Of a DNA stretch of 64,000 bases, positions 1 to 8,592 are shown piece by piece (position 1 is the first letter of the stretch; every line of letters starts with the position of its first letter). This stretch comes from an uncultured bacterium (lineage in GTDB: Bacteria > Verrucomicrobiota > Lentisphaeria > Victivallales > Victivallaceae). Under the pieces are notes generated by a model. The model was not told the DNA's origin and searched no databases. It saw nothing but the letters and a program-made list of their open reading frames with translations. The stretch is taken from positions 1 through 64,000 of the forward strand of contig URVC01000009.1 in assembly GCA_900551245.1 (NCBI GenBank), written 5' to 3'. Both the position numbers and the translations under genes were made by a program.

Positions 1-142
1 TTGTGGAAGAACATACCACGCTGTCTGCCTCAAATCCAGATGGGGCTGGCTGGGCACTTACGGGCTGCAAGCAGATCCGTATCAACAGACTTCCGTTTTC
101 TTGCGGCTGTCGTTTTTCAAAGAAGTTGTCAATCGTCCGCAG

Positions 143-171
143 AAAAAAGGCCCCGGCATGATGCCGGAGCC
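143..171 (-). terminator. Rho-independent terminator of the Gld-type cassette
   Basis: An 11-bp hairpin (149-159 pairing with 161-171, one mismatch) is followed on the minus strand by a run of six T (143-148). It lies just after the stop of the DUF4340 gene and so closes the four-gene minus-strand operon. I see nothing convincing in bases 1-142. Confidence 0.8.
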
Positions 172-195
172 GAAGGACCTGCTTCCCCTATGCAA

Positions 196-1362
196 TTATT
201 TTTCTGCCGAAACCTTGGCGGGTGAGGCGGAATTCTCCTTTTTCTCCTCAACCGGTTTCGGTTTCTCGCGGAAGAAGCTGTCGCGCTTGAGTTCGGCGTT
301 CTCCAGGACACTCCGATCAACCTTGTAAGCCCAGCCGGAAAGACGCTCGTTCAGACTTTTCGCCTTTTCGAGATTTTCGGTGCGAGTCTTGGCAAACTCC
401 TTGTCAAGCTTCTCTTTCTCTTCTTTCTTCTCCCCTTTTGCCGCATTGCGGGTGACCGGACCAGCGTAGCGGACCGTAATTTGTGCACTGCACTGGCCAT
501 CCTTGTCGGCAACAGGGCGGAGAAGGTAGACGAAATTGTCCGCGTCGGTCAGCTCCAGCTCCGGCACCTCTTTCCCCGGCGCGGAGGCTTTCGCCACGTC
601 AGAGAAACGAAGCCACGAGAAGGCACTCTTGAAGGAATCCACCTTGCCGGTATCCACCTCTTTCCCCGCCGGAACGGCTCCCGTCGGTGCGAGTGCGGCG
701 GGCGAACCCTGTTCCGCAAGTTCCCATACGGTTTTGCCGTTCTTCCGCAGAACGGCGCGCTTCAGGCCGGAGACCTGGAAAAATTCCTGATCCAGCCACT
801 CCGGCGCAGTGGAATCCACCTCGGAGAAGGTTTTCGAGACAAGGACGTTGCGTCCGTCATCCAGCTGGAGATAGCGCCCAGTGGCGCCCATGTTTCCGCC
901 CATGCCGAAGGGGGTGGCCTCCGTCGGCGAGGAGCCCGCCTTTTCATACAGCTTGCCGAAGAGGAGAGTCTGCAAGGCCTTGCCGTCTCTGCCCGAGAGC
1001 GTTATGGAAACCGCTCCGCTCTCCGGAGTGAGTTCCAGCGAGGCGGCCTGCGCGTCGTCGAGCGTCAGTTCACGGGCGGCACGGGCGTCGCACAGGGCGA
1101 CGAAGAGTTCGCGGAGCTTGTTGTAGTCGGCAGGGTATCCTGCGCGCTCCTTGACCTGCCAGCCTTTGCCCGTGCGCTCAAGCGTGATGGTCCGGCCGTT
1201 CTTTTTCAGCTGGACATAGTAGATGTTGTCACTGCTGAACTCTTCCGGCAGCAGCAGGGTTTCGGCCGGGGAGTTGCTCCCCGTGCTCTCCTGCCGCAGG
1301 AAATAGACCGCACCCAGAATGACTGCGATCAGGGCGAGTAGAATCAGATGTTTGCGTTTCAT
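196..1362 (-). CDS. DUF4340 domain protein, Gld-type ABC cassette
   Basis: This 388-residue protein has one N-terminal membrane anchor (about residues 5-22) and a long extracytoplasmic part. The first 130 residues after the anchor, with repeated strands such as IYYVQLKKNGRTITLER and a KLRELFVAL segment, match the pattern of DUF4340. The C-terminus is charged and Lys/Glu-rich (about residues 300-388). Its start overlaps the end of the GldG-like gene by 4 bp (ATGA), so the two are translationally coupled. DUF4340 proteins usually sit next to GldF/GldG-type ABC genes; their biochemical role is unknown. The family call rests on sequence pattern and context. Confidence 0.8.
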   Translation of the reverse strand: MKRKHLILLALIAVILGAVYFLRQESTGSNSPAETLLLPEEFSSDNIYYVQLKKNGRTITLERTGKGWQVKERAGYPADYNKLRELFVALCDARAARELTLDDAQAASLELTPESGAVSITLSGRDGKALQTLLFGKLYEKAGSSPTEATPFGMGGNMGATGRYLQLDDGRNVLVSKTFSEVDSTAPEWLDQEFFQVSGLKRAVLRKNGKTVWELAEQGSPAALAPTGAVPAGKEVDTGKVDSFKSAFSWLRFSDVAKASAPGKEVPELELTDADNFVYLLRPVADKDGQCSAQITVRYAGPVTRNAAKGEKKEEKEKLDKEFAKTRTENLEKAKSLNERLSGWAYKVDRSVLENAELKRDSFFREKPKPVEEKKENSASPAKVSAEK

Positions 1363-3302
1363 CGGCGCGCTCCTCTTCTGTGCCGGACGACCGCGACGAC
1401 GATCCCCGCGAGGATGACCAGCAGCGGCATCAGGGCCATGTTGACGAAAATCAAAGTGTTTTCCAGCGAATCGATCTTCTGCCGGAGCTGTTTGCGGACC
1501 TGCTTGAGCTCCTTGCGGGCCTCCACCTCCTTCTGGCGGAACTCCTTGAGCAGTTCGCGCTGCTCGGAACTCAGAAGTTCGCTTTCGCCCGTCTTACGCT
1601 TGCTCTGCAGCTCGGTAATCTGCTGCTGCACATCGCGGAGGTCGTTTTCCAGCTTTATGATGCGATCCTGAAACTCCTTTTCCGCCTCCGCCTGGAGGTC
1701 GCGCACCACGGTGAAGGGGTGCGACGCGGTGCCGCGCGCCCGGATTTCCAGCAGATTGTCGTCTCCGCTGAGCTGATCGACCATATTCAGCGCGAAGTTC
1801 AGGTTGTCGTTGATCGGCTGCGCAACCTTTTGGCCGAGGAAGTTCATCTCACGCACACAGAAGGGATCGTACAGCATATCCGCGTCGCCGATCAGCACGA
1901 CGAAGCCGGGTTTGACCGATTTCTTCAGTCCCGTCTCCTTTTTCGGAGTCTCGGACTTTTTCGCGTCACTGGCGGCGTCCGCCTTCTTTGTCTCATCCGC
2001 GGTCTTGGCGGCGTCGCCGGGTTTCCCTTCCGGGAAGGCGGTTGGGAAGGTTCCGGTCAGTTTGATGGCGAGCGCATGCTTTTTGCCGTCGGTTTTGAGG
2101 TTGCGAAGAATCATCTCGCCGGGCTGCTGTGCCGCAAAGGTGTCGGTGACTCCGGCATCGTCGGAGGTGTGAAGCAGAGTCGTCTGCTGCAGCCCCTCCA
2201 CCGGTTTCCCGGAGAAGCTGCCGGCGCAGAAGAGCAGCAGGTTGTTGAGCGAGGCGACCGCCGGATCGGCGGAATCCATTTCCTCGCGGGTGAGCGAAAG
2301 AACCGTCGGCATCGTTTCCACCGTGCCGTACCCGCCGCGCATCCGGGTGCCGAGTTTGCGGTCGGCGACCAGTTTGTCGGCGGTGAATTCGATTCCCCAG
2401 CGCGACAGAAGTTTGCCGAGCGAGGAGCCGGCCGGCTTCATGTAGGGCTGGTTCATTCCGGAGAGCGGGAAGGGGTCGAGAAACGCCAGCAGCCGCCCGC
2501 CGCGCAACACAAACTGATCGAGCGCGTAAAGGGTGGCATCGCCGAGGTCGCCGGGGTGGATCGCCAGCACCACATCGATGTCCGGCGCGATGGCGTCGGT
2601 CGTGGCGGGAATCTCCACCACGTCGAAGTTACGCTTGAGTTCGGTGATGATCCACCACGGCGGTTTCGGCGCCTGACGCTGCTGCATCATCATGATCTGG
2701 GGCGTGTCGTAGCCGCCCATCACCGGCAGGGAACTCAGAATGCCGAGCTTGACCTTCTTCGTTGCGGTCACTTCGGTGATGGCGCGCGAAAGGTCGTATT
2801 CGAGCTGGGCCTCGTTCTCCGGATTGAGGAAGGGGAGCACCGCGGTCTTGCCGCCGGAACTCACTGCGACGCCGAGGTAGACCGGTTCCCCGGCGCCGAG
2901 CGCGTCGAGCGTCTGCCCGGAGATGCCGTCGAGCACGGCGGAATCCTCTTCATCCGAATCGGGGGTGGGGTTGAGTTTTTTGAGTTCGACCCGCTTGCCG
3001 CCGGCACGCTGGAACTCCCCGAGCAGATCTTCGACCCGCGAGGCGTAGGTCTTGAGAAATGCCGGCATATCCGCCGCGTTGCGCGAATAGTAGAAGCGGA
3101 TGCTGACCGGTTTGTCGAGATTCTTTAAAATGTTTCCGGTTCCGCGGGAGAGCGTGTAGCGCTTTCCTTCGGTGCAGTCCCAGCGCAGGTTGACCGGTTT
3201 CAGGATGGCGTTGAGCAGAATCAGAATCGCCGCGACGATGAGGATTCCGGCGAGGGACCCGGCGACAGCGGCGGTTTTCTTATTTTTCAAATCAGGTTTC
3301 AT
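1359..3302 (-). CDS. GldG-like ABC-associated membrane protein
   Basis: A 647-residue protein with a membrane segment near the N-terminus (about residues 13-33) and another close to the C-terminus (about 615-640), so most of it is probably extracytoplasmic. The region around residues 45-330 resembles the GldG/IFT52-like domain of ABC-type auxiliary proteins (features include VSIRFYYSRNAADMP and GGRLLAFLDPFPLSG). A Lys/Ala/Asp-rich linker lies at about 415-455 and a strongly charged predicted coiled coil at about 540-612 precedes the last helix. It follows the permease gene by 28 bp with an AAGGAG ribosome-binding site. It probably forms the exporter with the two upstream genes; the substrate is unknown. 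Confidence 0.8.
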   Translation of the reverse strand: MKPDLKNKKTAAVAGSLAGILIVAAILILLNAILKPVNLRWDCTEGKRYTLSRGTGNILKNLDKPVSIRFYYSRNAADMPAFLKTYASRVEDLLGEFQRAGGKRVELKKLNPTPDSDEEDSAVLDGISGQTLDALGAGEPVYLGVAVSSGGKTAVLPFLNPENEAQLEYDLSRAITEVTATKKVKLGILSSLPVMGGYDTPQIMMMQQRQAPKPPWWIITELKRNFDVVEIPATTDAIAPDIDVVLAIHPGDLGDATLYALDQFVLRGGRLLAFLDPFPLSGMNQPYMKPAGSSLGKLLSRWGIEFTADKLVADRKLGTRMRGGYGTVETMPTVLSLTREEMDSADPAVASLNNLLLFCAGSFSGKPVEGLQQTTLLHTSDDAGVTDTFAAQQPGEMILRNLKTDGKKHALAIKLTGTFPTAFPEGKPGDAAKTADETKKADAASDAKKSETPKKETGLKKSVKPGFVVLIGDADMLYDPFCVREMNFLGQKVAQPINDNLNFALNMVDQLSGDDNLLEIRARGTASHPFTVVRDLQAEAEKEFQDRIIKLENDLRDVQQQITELQSKRKTGESELLSSEQRELLKEFRQKEVEARKELKQVRKQLRQKIDSLENTLIFVNMALMPLLVILAGIVVAVVRHRRGARR

Positions 3303-3330
3303 GCTGTGTTGTACTCCTTCTCGTTGCGGG

Positions 3331-4065
3331 TCAGCTCCGGCGGTTTTTCAGGACGACGCCGGTGATGAAGAGCGCCAGCACGATCAGCGACAGGAAATAG
3401 ACGATATCCCGCAGGTCGAAGACGCCGCGCTGCATGCCGGTGAAATGGAAGAATACGCTCAAATCCGCCGAAAATCCCACCAGTCCGGCCGGCGCCCCCC
3501 AGCGGAGCAGCAGCCCGGTCACCGGCGGGAAGCCGATCAGCACCAGCAAGAGGCAGATCACCGTCGCGGTGATGAAGCTGATGACCTGGTTGCGGGTGAA
3601 GGCGGAGGTCATTCCGCTGATCGCCAGATAGGTCCCGGCGAGCAGGAAACTGCCGGTGTACCCGGTGAGAATCGGACCGGCGTCCGGATCCCCGAGGTAG
3701 CAGACGGTGAAGACCATCGGCAGTGTCAGCACGAGGGCGATGCCGAGGACGATCCAGCCGGCGAGAAATTTGCCGAGAATCGCCTGCGTCACCGAAATCG
3801 GCATGGTGAAAAGCAGTTCCAGCGTTCCCTGGCGGCGCTCCTCCGCCCACTGCCGCATGCCGATCGCCGGCACCAGCAGAATGTAAAGCCACGGAAGCCA
3901 GAAGAAGAACCCCTGCAGATCCGCCTCGTTGCGGACGAAGAAGCCGCTGATCATGAAGGTGAAGAATCCGATCAGCACCAGAAAGATGACCAGAAAGACG
4001 TAGGCCACCGGCGAAGTGAAGTAGGCGCCCAGTTCGCGACGGGCGACGGTCAGAATGTTTCTCAT
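3331..4065 (-). CDS. ABC-2 type permease, GldF-like
   Basis: A 244-residue integral membrane protein with about six hydrophobic segments. It opens with MRNILTVARRELGAYFTSPVA, a typical GldF/ABC-2 permease N-terminus, and contains the ERRQGTLELLFTMPIS motif of this family. Length is normal for a GldF-type subunit. Its start overlaps the stop of the ATPase gene by one base (shared position 4065), so the two are coupled. With the ATPase it should form the membrane channel of the transporter. In Bacteroidetes GldAFG supports gliding, but homologous cassettes occur widely in non-gliding bacteria, so motility should not be assumed here. Confidence 0.85.
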   Translation of the reverse strand: MRNILTVARRELGAYFTSPVAYVFLVIFLVLIGFFTFMISGFFVRNEADLQGFFFWLPWLYILLVPAIGMRQWAEERRQGTLELLFTMPISVTQAILGKFLAGWIVLGIALVLTLPMVFTVCYLGDPDAGPILTGYTGSFLLAGTYLAISGMTSAFTRNQVISFITATVICLLLVLIGFPPVTGLLLRWGAPAGLVGFSADLSVFFHFTGMQRGVFDLRDIVYFLSLIVLALFITGVVLKNRRS

Positions 4066-5027
4066 TATTTCGCCTCCTTTCCGGCGGGGCTGTCCGGGGT
4101 GGTCAGGGCGCGGAACACCTCATCGAGTTTCCCGGGTTCCGCATGCAGTTCGATGAAGTTCCAGCGGTGTTCGTCGAGGAACTTCTTGACGTCGGCGGCG
4201 AATTCGTCGGCCGGAGCGGCGGAACAGAGGAGGAGTTCGGTTCGGCCTGCCTTTTCCTCCCGCACTTCGACGCCGGTCGCGTTGGGGAGTTTCCCGAGTG
4301 CCGCGACGGCGTCGGCGCCGGAGACGCCGGTGAGCACGAGCGAGAGGCGGGTTTTCCGCGGGGCGCGGTCGAGCAGTTCCCGCGGCGTGCCGTTGAAGAC
4401 CAGGTGCCCTTTGTCGATGATGATGACCCGGGTGCAGATCGCTTCGACCTCTTCGAGAATGTGGGTGGAGACGATGATCGCCTTGTTCCGGCCCATTTCG
4501 CGGATCAGTTCGCGCATCTCGTGCTTCTGGTTGGGATCGAGTCCGTCGGTGGGTTCGTCGAGGATCAGCACCGGCGGATCGTGCAGAATCGCCTGTGCAA
4601 AGCAGACCCGGTGACGATATCCCTTGGAGAGGGTGTCGATCATCTGATGGGTGACGTTTTCGAGGTGACAGATTTTTACCGCACGGGCGACGGCGTCGGC
4701 TTTCGCCTTGCCGGAGAGGCCGCGGATGGCGGCGGCGAAGTTCAGGAATCCGATGACGCTCATATCCTGATAAGCGGGCGCGTTTTCCGGCAGGTAGCCG
4801 AAGAGCTGTTTGGCACCGACCGGCTCCTCTTCGATATCACAGTTGCCGATGGTGATTTTGCCGCCGGAGAGGGGCAGGAAGCCGGTAATCATCCGCATCG
4901 TGGTGGATTTCCCGGCCCCGTTGGGACCGAGGAAGCCAAGCACTTCCCCTTTTTCGACCGAGAAGCTCACCCGGTCGACGGCGGTGATGGCGCCGAATCG
5001 CTTTTGCACATCAGTCGCTTTTATCAT
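4065..5027 (-). CDS. ABC transporter ATP-binding protein, GldA-like
   Basis: A 320-residue ATPase. Walker A GPNGAGKST is at residues 34-42, the signature is LSKGY (133-137, a variant of LSGGQ), and Walker B LILDEPTDGLDP begins at residue 154, with a switch histidine in STHILEEVE. The C-terminal ~90 residues form the extension common in ABC-2 exporters. I chose the start at 5027 because AAAGGAGA lies about 11 bases upstream. The longer frame to 5159 begins upstream of the likely transcription start given by the promoter at 5131-5159. First gene of the cassette. Confidence 0.9.
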   Translation of the reverse strand: MIKATDVQKRFGAITAVDRVSFSVEKGEVLGFLGPNGAGKSTTMRMITGFLPLSGGKITIGNCDIEEEPVGAKQLFGYLPENAPAYQDMSVIGFLNFAAAIRGLSGKAKADAVARAVKICHLENVTHQMIDTLSKGYRHRVCFAQAILHDPPVLILDEPTDGLDPNQKHEMRELIREMGRNKAIIVSTHILEEVEAICTRVIIIDKGHLVFNGTPRELLDRAPRKTRLSLVLTGVSGADAVAALGKLPNATGVEVREEKAGRTELLLCSAAPADEFAADVKKFLDEHRWNFIELHAEPGKLDEVFRALTTPDSPAGKEAK

Positions 5028-5130
5028 GCCGAATCGATCTCCTTTCTCTGGGGAAAGGTGAAACGACGCCTGCAGAAACAGACCTTCGTTTCCCCCTTTG
5101 GTTTTCTTTTTTCCCTCCTTAAATTTTAGA

Positions 5131-5159
5131 AGTATAGCATGATAAAAGCGGAATTTCAA
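5131..5159 (-). promoter_or_regulatory. Sigma70-type promoter of the Gld-type cassette
   Basis: On the minus strand TTGAAA (5154-5159) and TATACT (5131-5136) are separated by exactly 17 bases. The predicted transcript starts near 5124 and gives a leader of about 97 bases before the ATPase start at 5027. Confidence 0.7.
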
Positions 5160-5185
5160 GTGATTCCGTAATTTTTTTGAACGGG

Positions 5186-6478
5186 CTAAACGTTCATGAC
5201 CGGGAGGATGCGCCGGAGAAGCTCTTCCAGTAACCCAAGCTCGTACACCAGATCGAGCACCGTGTATCGTTTGCGGATCAGTTGTGCGGTGCGGATTCCG
5301 TGCAGGAACTGCTCCCTGCCGAGCTGAATGTCGGCCGGTTTGACCGGACAGCCGGCGGTGGTAAGCCGCCGGGTCAGCTCTTCCAGGGGATAGAGTTGAT
5401 GAAGGATGCGTTTCCGCAGAGTCTCCCAGTTGCGGTAGATGAGTTCCCGCCGTTCTGCGAGTGCGCGTCCTTCCCGGAACTTGTCGAGCGCGATGGTGCG
5501 GGTGGCCGCGCCGTAGGTGCCGATGGAGAGCAGGGCATCGATCTCCGCTTCGCGTCCGGCGCGGTCGAGGCCGGGGCGGGCGAGGCGGCGCGCCTCCTGC
5601 TCCGAAAGCGAGAAAAGCGCCTCATAAAGCGCGGTGGATGTGACGGTGCCGATGGCGACTTTGAAGCCGTGGGAGACCGGTTTGCCGTTACAGCAGAGAT
5701 TCTCCATCTCCCAGATGTGGCTGACGAGATGATCGGCGCCGGAGGCGGGGCGGGAGTCGCGGTAGAGCTGCATGGCGTACCCGGTAGCAGCCAGCCCGGT
5801 GAAGACGCGCCGCACGTCAGAGGGATCGGAGAGGTTGTCGCGCAGCGGCGTCTGTACCAGCTCCCAGACGGCGGGATCGACCGCTTCAATGCCGAGAGTG
5901 TCGGCGGCGAGCCAGTCCGCCCCGGCAGGAATCTTTGCCATCAGGTCGGCGTATCCGGCGGCGAACATCTCCGGCGGTGCGTTGCGGAGAATGCCGCTGT
6001 CGGCGACGACGGCGAGCGGCGCGGGGCAGGGCAGGGTCTGTTTCAAGCCGGAGGCGGTGAGCGCGGCGCCGCTGGAGGTGTAGCCATCCACCGAAGGGGC
6101 GGTCGGGACGCAGCAGTAGGAGACGTGCCGCAGACCGGAGGCGCGCTTGACCAGATCATTGACGGTGCCGCCGCCGATGGCAACTGGAACAACATTTTCC
6201 GGAAATTGTTCCAGCAGAAGGTTTACATTGGATTCATCGGCGTGGAGCATCGGCGTGCCGGGGAAGAGGAAGGGATCGGGGCCCTCCATGCCGGCGGCCT
6301 TTAGAATTTTCGCAACTTCGGCCCCGGCGGCACGCCAGGTGTTGCCGTCGGCGACGAGCCACGGGCGGGCGTCGTTTCCCCAGAGGGAGCGGATTGCTTC
6401 CGGCAACTGGTTCAACGCATCGTTTTCCAGCAGAAAGAGCCGGGTTTCCATCCCCGGCGGAATCGGAACAGGGTTCAT
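5186..6478 (-). CDS. egsA: sn-Glycerol-1-phosphate dehydrogenase (AraM/EgsA family)
   Basis: A 430-residue member of the iron/zinc-dependent alcohol dehydrogenase-like superfamily that reduces dihydroxyacetone phosphate to glycerol-1-phosphate. The nucleotide-binding GGGTVND is at residues 102-108 and the family hallmark PTAPSVDGYTS at 125-135. Metal-binding candidates follow: an Asp in AGYADLMAK and two His in GADHLVSHIWEM. The start at 6478 has GAGG about 7 bases upstream; the frame extending to 6535 overlaps the promoter. In Bacillus AraM makes G1P for a heptaprenylglycerol lipid. Its product's fate here is unknown, because no prenyl-transferase gene is nearby. Divergent from the gene at 6712. 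Confidence 0.85.
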   Translation of the reverse strand: MNPVPIPPGMETRLFLLENDALNQLPEAIRSLWGNDARPWLVADGNTWRAAGAEVAKILKAAGMEGPDPFLFPGTPMLHADESNVNLLLEQFPENVVPVAIGGGTVNDLVKRASGLRHVSYCCVPTAPSVDGYTSSGAALTASGLKQTLPCPAPLAVVADSGILRNAPPEMFAAGYADLMAKIPAGADWLAADTLGIEAVDPAVWELVQTPLRDNLSDPSDVRRVFTGLAATGYAMQLYRDSRPASGADHLVSHIWEMENLCCNGKPVSHGFKVAIGTVTSTALYEALFSLSEQEARRLARPGLDRAGREAEIDALLSIGTYGAATRTIALDKFREGRALAERRELIYRNWETLRKRILHQLYPLEELTRRLTTAGCPVKPADIQLGREQFLHGIRTAQLIRKRYTVLDLVYELGLLEELLRRILPVMNV

Positions 6479-6506
6479 GATATACCTCGTATTTTTACTT
6501 TGATAT

Positions 6507-6535
6507 ATTATATCACGAAACATGGAAGAAAACAA
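6507..6535 (-). promoter_or_regulatory. Promoter of the glycerol-1-phosphate dehydrogenase gene
   Basis: On the minus strand TTGTTT (6530-6535) and a perfect TATAAT (6507-6512) are 17 bases apart. The -10 lies inside a perfect 13-bp palindrome, GATATA-T-TATATC, at 6502-6514, which may be an operator or simply AT-rich sequence. Confidence 0.65.
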
Positions 6536-6601
6536 GTTTTTTCCCGAATGTTTTCAAAGGGGCGGTTTCCCTGAAAAACGAAAGGAATATTGATTCCCGC
6601 A

Positions 6602-6630
6602 TTGACAAAGATCGAATGGTGACATATAGT
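6602..6630 (+). promoter_or_regulatory. Strong promoter of the uncharacterised 556-aa gene
   Basis: A consensus TTGACA (6602-6607) and TATAGT (6625-6630) are 17 bases apart. The transcript should start near 6637, which excludes translation starts upstream and favours the ATG at 6712. Confidence 0.75.
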
Positions 6631-6711
6631 TTCGCCGGCTTCGTATATCAGGGTTCATTTCCTCATTTCCGTGAAAGCGGAAAAAACTTGAGATTCAGAA
6701 AAAGGCGTTGC

Positions 6712-8382
6712 ATGATGATGAATCTTCGTGAAATGGTTGAGGCGCAGGAGAAGAATTTCAACCCCCGGACAAATCTTCTGGAGGAGGTGGCGCACTCTCC
6801 CGGATATCACACCCGAATTCCGGATGGCGTCCGGGTGTCGGCGACCAGAACAAACATCTATTACGCTCTGGCACTGCTGAAACTCGGTGGCGAAAAGGAG
6901 TGTGCCCGGACTGCCGCTGTGACGCGGTCCGTTCTGGCACAACAGGTTACCGACCCTTATGACGCCGCTTACGGCATCTGGCCATGGTACTACGAGGAAC
7001 CGGTTGCAAAAATGGCGCCGCCGGACTGGAACTGGGCCGATTTCATCGGCGCGGCGCTCTGTCACATGCTCCGGGAGCACCGGGAAGAGATCGGGCCGGA
7101 ACTCGCCGCGGCGGTGACTGCTGCGCTGGAGCGGGCCGCATGGTCGATTTTCCGGCGAAACGTTCGCCCGGACTATACGAATATCGCGATCATGGGCGCC
7201 GCTGTCACTGGTTGTGCCGGTGAGATATTGCGCAACCCGCTTCTGGAAGAGTATGCGGCGAGCCGTCTTGCCACTTTTCTGCGGTATACGGAGGCGCAGG
7301 GCGGACTCAACGAATACAACAGCCCGACCTACACCTTTGTCGCACTGCGGGAGACGGAACGGATTCTTCAGCTGGTTCAATCGAACCGGGCGCTGATCGA
7401 ATCCGCCGGACGACTGCGGGAATTCATCTGGGGCGAGATTGCGAAACTGTACCACCCCGCCACCGGCCAGCTGGGCGGTGCGCAGTCGCGCGCCTATTCG
7501 GAATACCTTCCGCCGGATGCCGTCGAGTTCCTGCGGGAGACGACCGGGTTGCCGTTGCGTGCGGCAGCTTCGGCGAAAACGAGTGACGGGGAGCTTGTAT
7601 TTTCCTATGATCCGCTTCGGCATCTGCCTTGCCCGGTGAAAGTTCGGAGACGGTTTGCGGAAATCGAGCTCCCGGAGCAGGAAATCCGCCAGTGTTACAT
7701 CAGGCGCAGTCAGCCCGGCATGTCGTTTGAAGGGACCACGTTCGTTACGCCGCAATTGATTTTCGGTTCGATCAATCGCGAATGCTTCTGGACACAGCGC
7801 CGCCCGATGCTCGGCTACTGGCCGGCGGGGCAGGGGAGTCGGCCGGCGATGTTCCGGATGCGTTTTCTCAAGGACGGGCGGGATTTCTCCTCTGCCGGAG
7901 TCCGCATTGCTCAGGCGGAGAACCGGGCGGTGTTTGCGCTTTCAATGCTGACCGACCGCGGCGACTGGCATATCGGACTCGGACGGCCCGCGGATGGAAT
8001 GTTTTCCTTCTCGAAACTGGCGCTGCGCTTTGAACTTGCCGCAGAGGATGTGACGTTGCAGGATGGCAATACGCTGCTTTCCGGTATGTTCAAGGCGGTG
8101 ATCCATGAACTGCCCGGCTGGTTTGACGGCGGTTCGATCCGCTGGCAGTGCGGGCGCGATGCGGACCGCGGCTGGGTGGAAGCCGTACTGTACGAAGGGG
8201 AAGAAAGAAAGATGCTCTTTGACGATACTCTTTCCACGATTGTCGGCGGCGGGGTGGAGATTCTCCCGGCGTCCGCCGCCGTTTCCGATGAGCCGCAGTT
8301 GGTGGAGCAGGGGAATTCCTATCGCATCCGGTGGGGAGAACTGTATGTTGACAGTCCCTCTTTTGCCGTTTCCTATGAATAA
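6712..8382 (+). CDS. Uncharacterised protein, putative alpha/alpha-barrel fold, possibly carbohydrate-active
   Basis: I do not recognise this 556-residue protein with certainty. The N-terminal ~330 residues are helical with aromatic-rich turns such as YGIWPWYYEE, PPDWNWADFIGA and EYNSPTYTFVALRETERI, which suits an alpha/alpha toroid of the heparinase or six-hairpin glycosidase type. The C-terminal ~200 residues are strand-rich (RGDWHIGLGRPADGMFSFSK), which suits a beta-sandwich. There is no signal peptide, so it is probably cytoplasmic. Three ATG codons in a row (6712, 6715, 6718) make the exact start uncertain. It has its own strong promoter and terminator, so it is monocistronic. The heparinase/lyase idea is inference from architecture only. 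Confidence 0.55.
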   Translation: MMMNLREMVEAQEKNFNPRTNLLEEVAHSPGYHTRIPDGVRVSATRTNIYYALALLKLGGEKECARTAAVTRSVLAQQVTDPYDAAYGIWPWYYEEPVAKMAPPDWNWADFIGAALCHMLREHREEIGPELAAAVTAALERAAWSIFRRNVRPDYTNIAIMGAAVTGCAGEILRNPLLEEYAASRLATFLRYTEAQGGLNEYNSPTYTFVALRETERILQLVQSNRALIESAGRLREFIWGEIAKLYHPATGQLGGAQSRAYSEYLPPDAVEFLRETTGLPLRAAASAKTSDGELVFSYDPLRHLPCPVKVRRRFAEIELPEQEIRQCYIRRSQPGMSFEGTTFVTPQLIFGSINRECFWTQRRPMLGYWPAGQGSRPAMFRMRFLKDGRDFSSAGVRIAQAENRAVFALSMLTDRGDWHIGLGRPADGMFSFSKLALRFELAAEDVTLQDGNTLLSGMFKAVIHELPGWFDGGSIRWQCGRDADRGWVEAVLYEGEERKMLFDDTLSTIVGGGVEILPASAAVSDEPQLVEQGNSYRIRWGELYVDSPSFAVSYE

Positions 8383-8414
8383 CGGGATCCTCCTTGAGGA
8401 GAACCGAAAGTCGC

Positions 8415-8438
8415 GGGCGGGAGTTTCCCGCCCTTTTT
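8415..8438 (+). terminator. Rho-independent terminator
   Basis: A perfect 8-bp GC-rich stem (8415-8422 with 8426-8433) with a 3-base loop is followed by five T. It closes the monocistronic gene that ends at 8382. Confidence 0.85.
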
Positions 8439-8526
8439 CTTGATTTCTTCTCGGGAGGTAGCGGCCCGCCGGGAGAATTCTGTCGCGTGATCGTGGTGAA
8501 AAATTTATTTTTTTTCGCGTTCCCTA

Positions 8527-8555
8527 TTGACAAAAAACTCTTTTTGATGCATAAT
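8527..8555 (+). promoter_or_regulatory. Promoter of the GntR-pseudopilin-glycosidase operon
   Basis: Consensus TTGACA (8527-8532) and CATAAT (8550-8555) are 17 bases apart. The transcript should begin near 8562, at the edge of a direct repeat that may be an operator. Confidence 0.75.
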
Positions 8556-8562
8556 ATAGAAA

Positions 8563-8579
8563 GTTAGCAGTGGTTAGCA
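8563..8579 (+). repeat. Direct repeat GTTAGCA x2 downstream of the -10, candidate operator
   Basis: GTTAGCA occurs at 8563-8569 and again at 8573-8579, a 10-base period that puts both copies on one face of the helix. It covers the predicted transcription start of the GntR gene, a natural place for autorepression. Binding is inferred. Confidence 0.4.
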
Positions 8580-8592
8580 AAAAAGATGGAAT

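Noticed and set aside
1..225. Short plus-strand open frame from the window edge
   Set aside because: It begins with TTG, overlaps the terminator at 143-171 and the end of the DUF4340 gene, and has no recognisable pattern.
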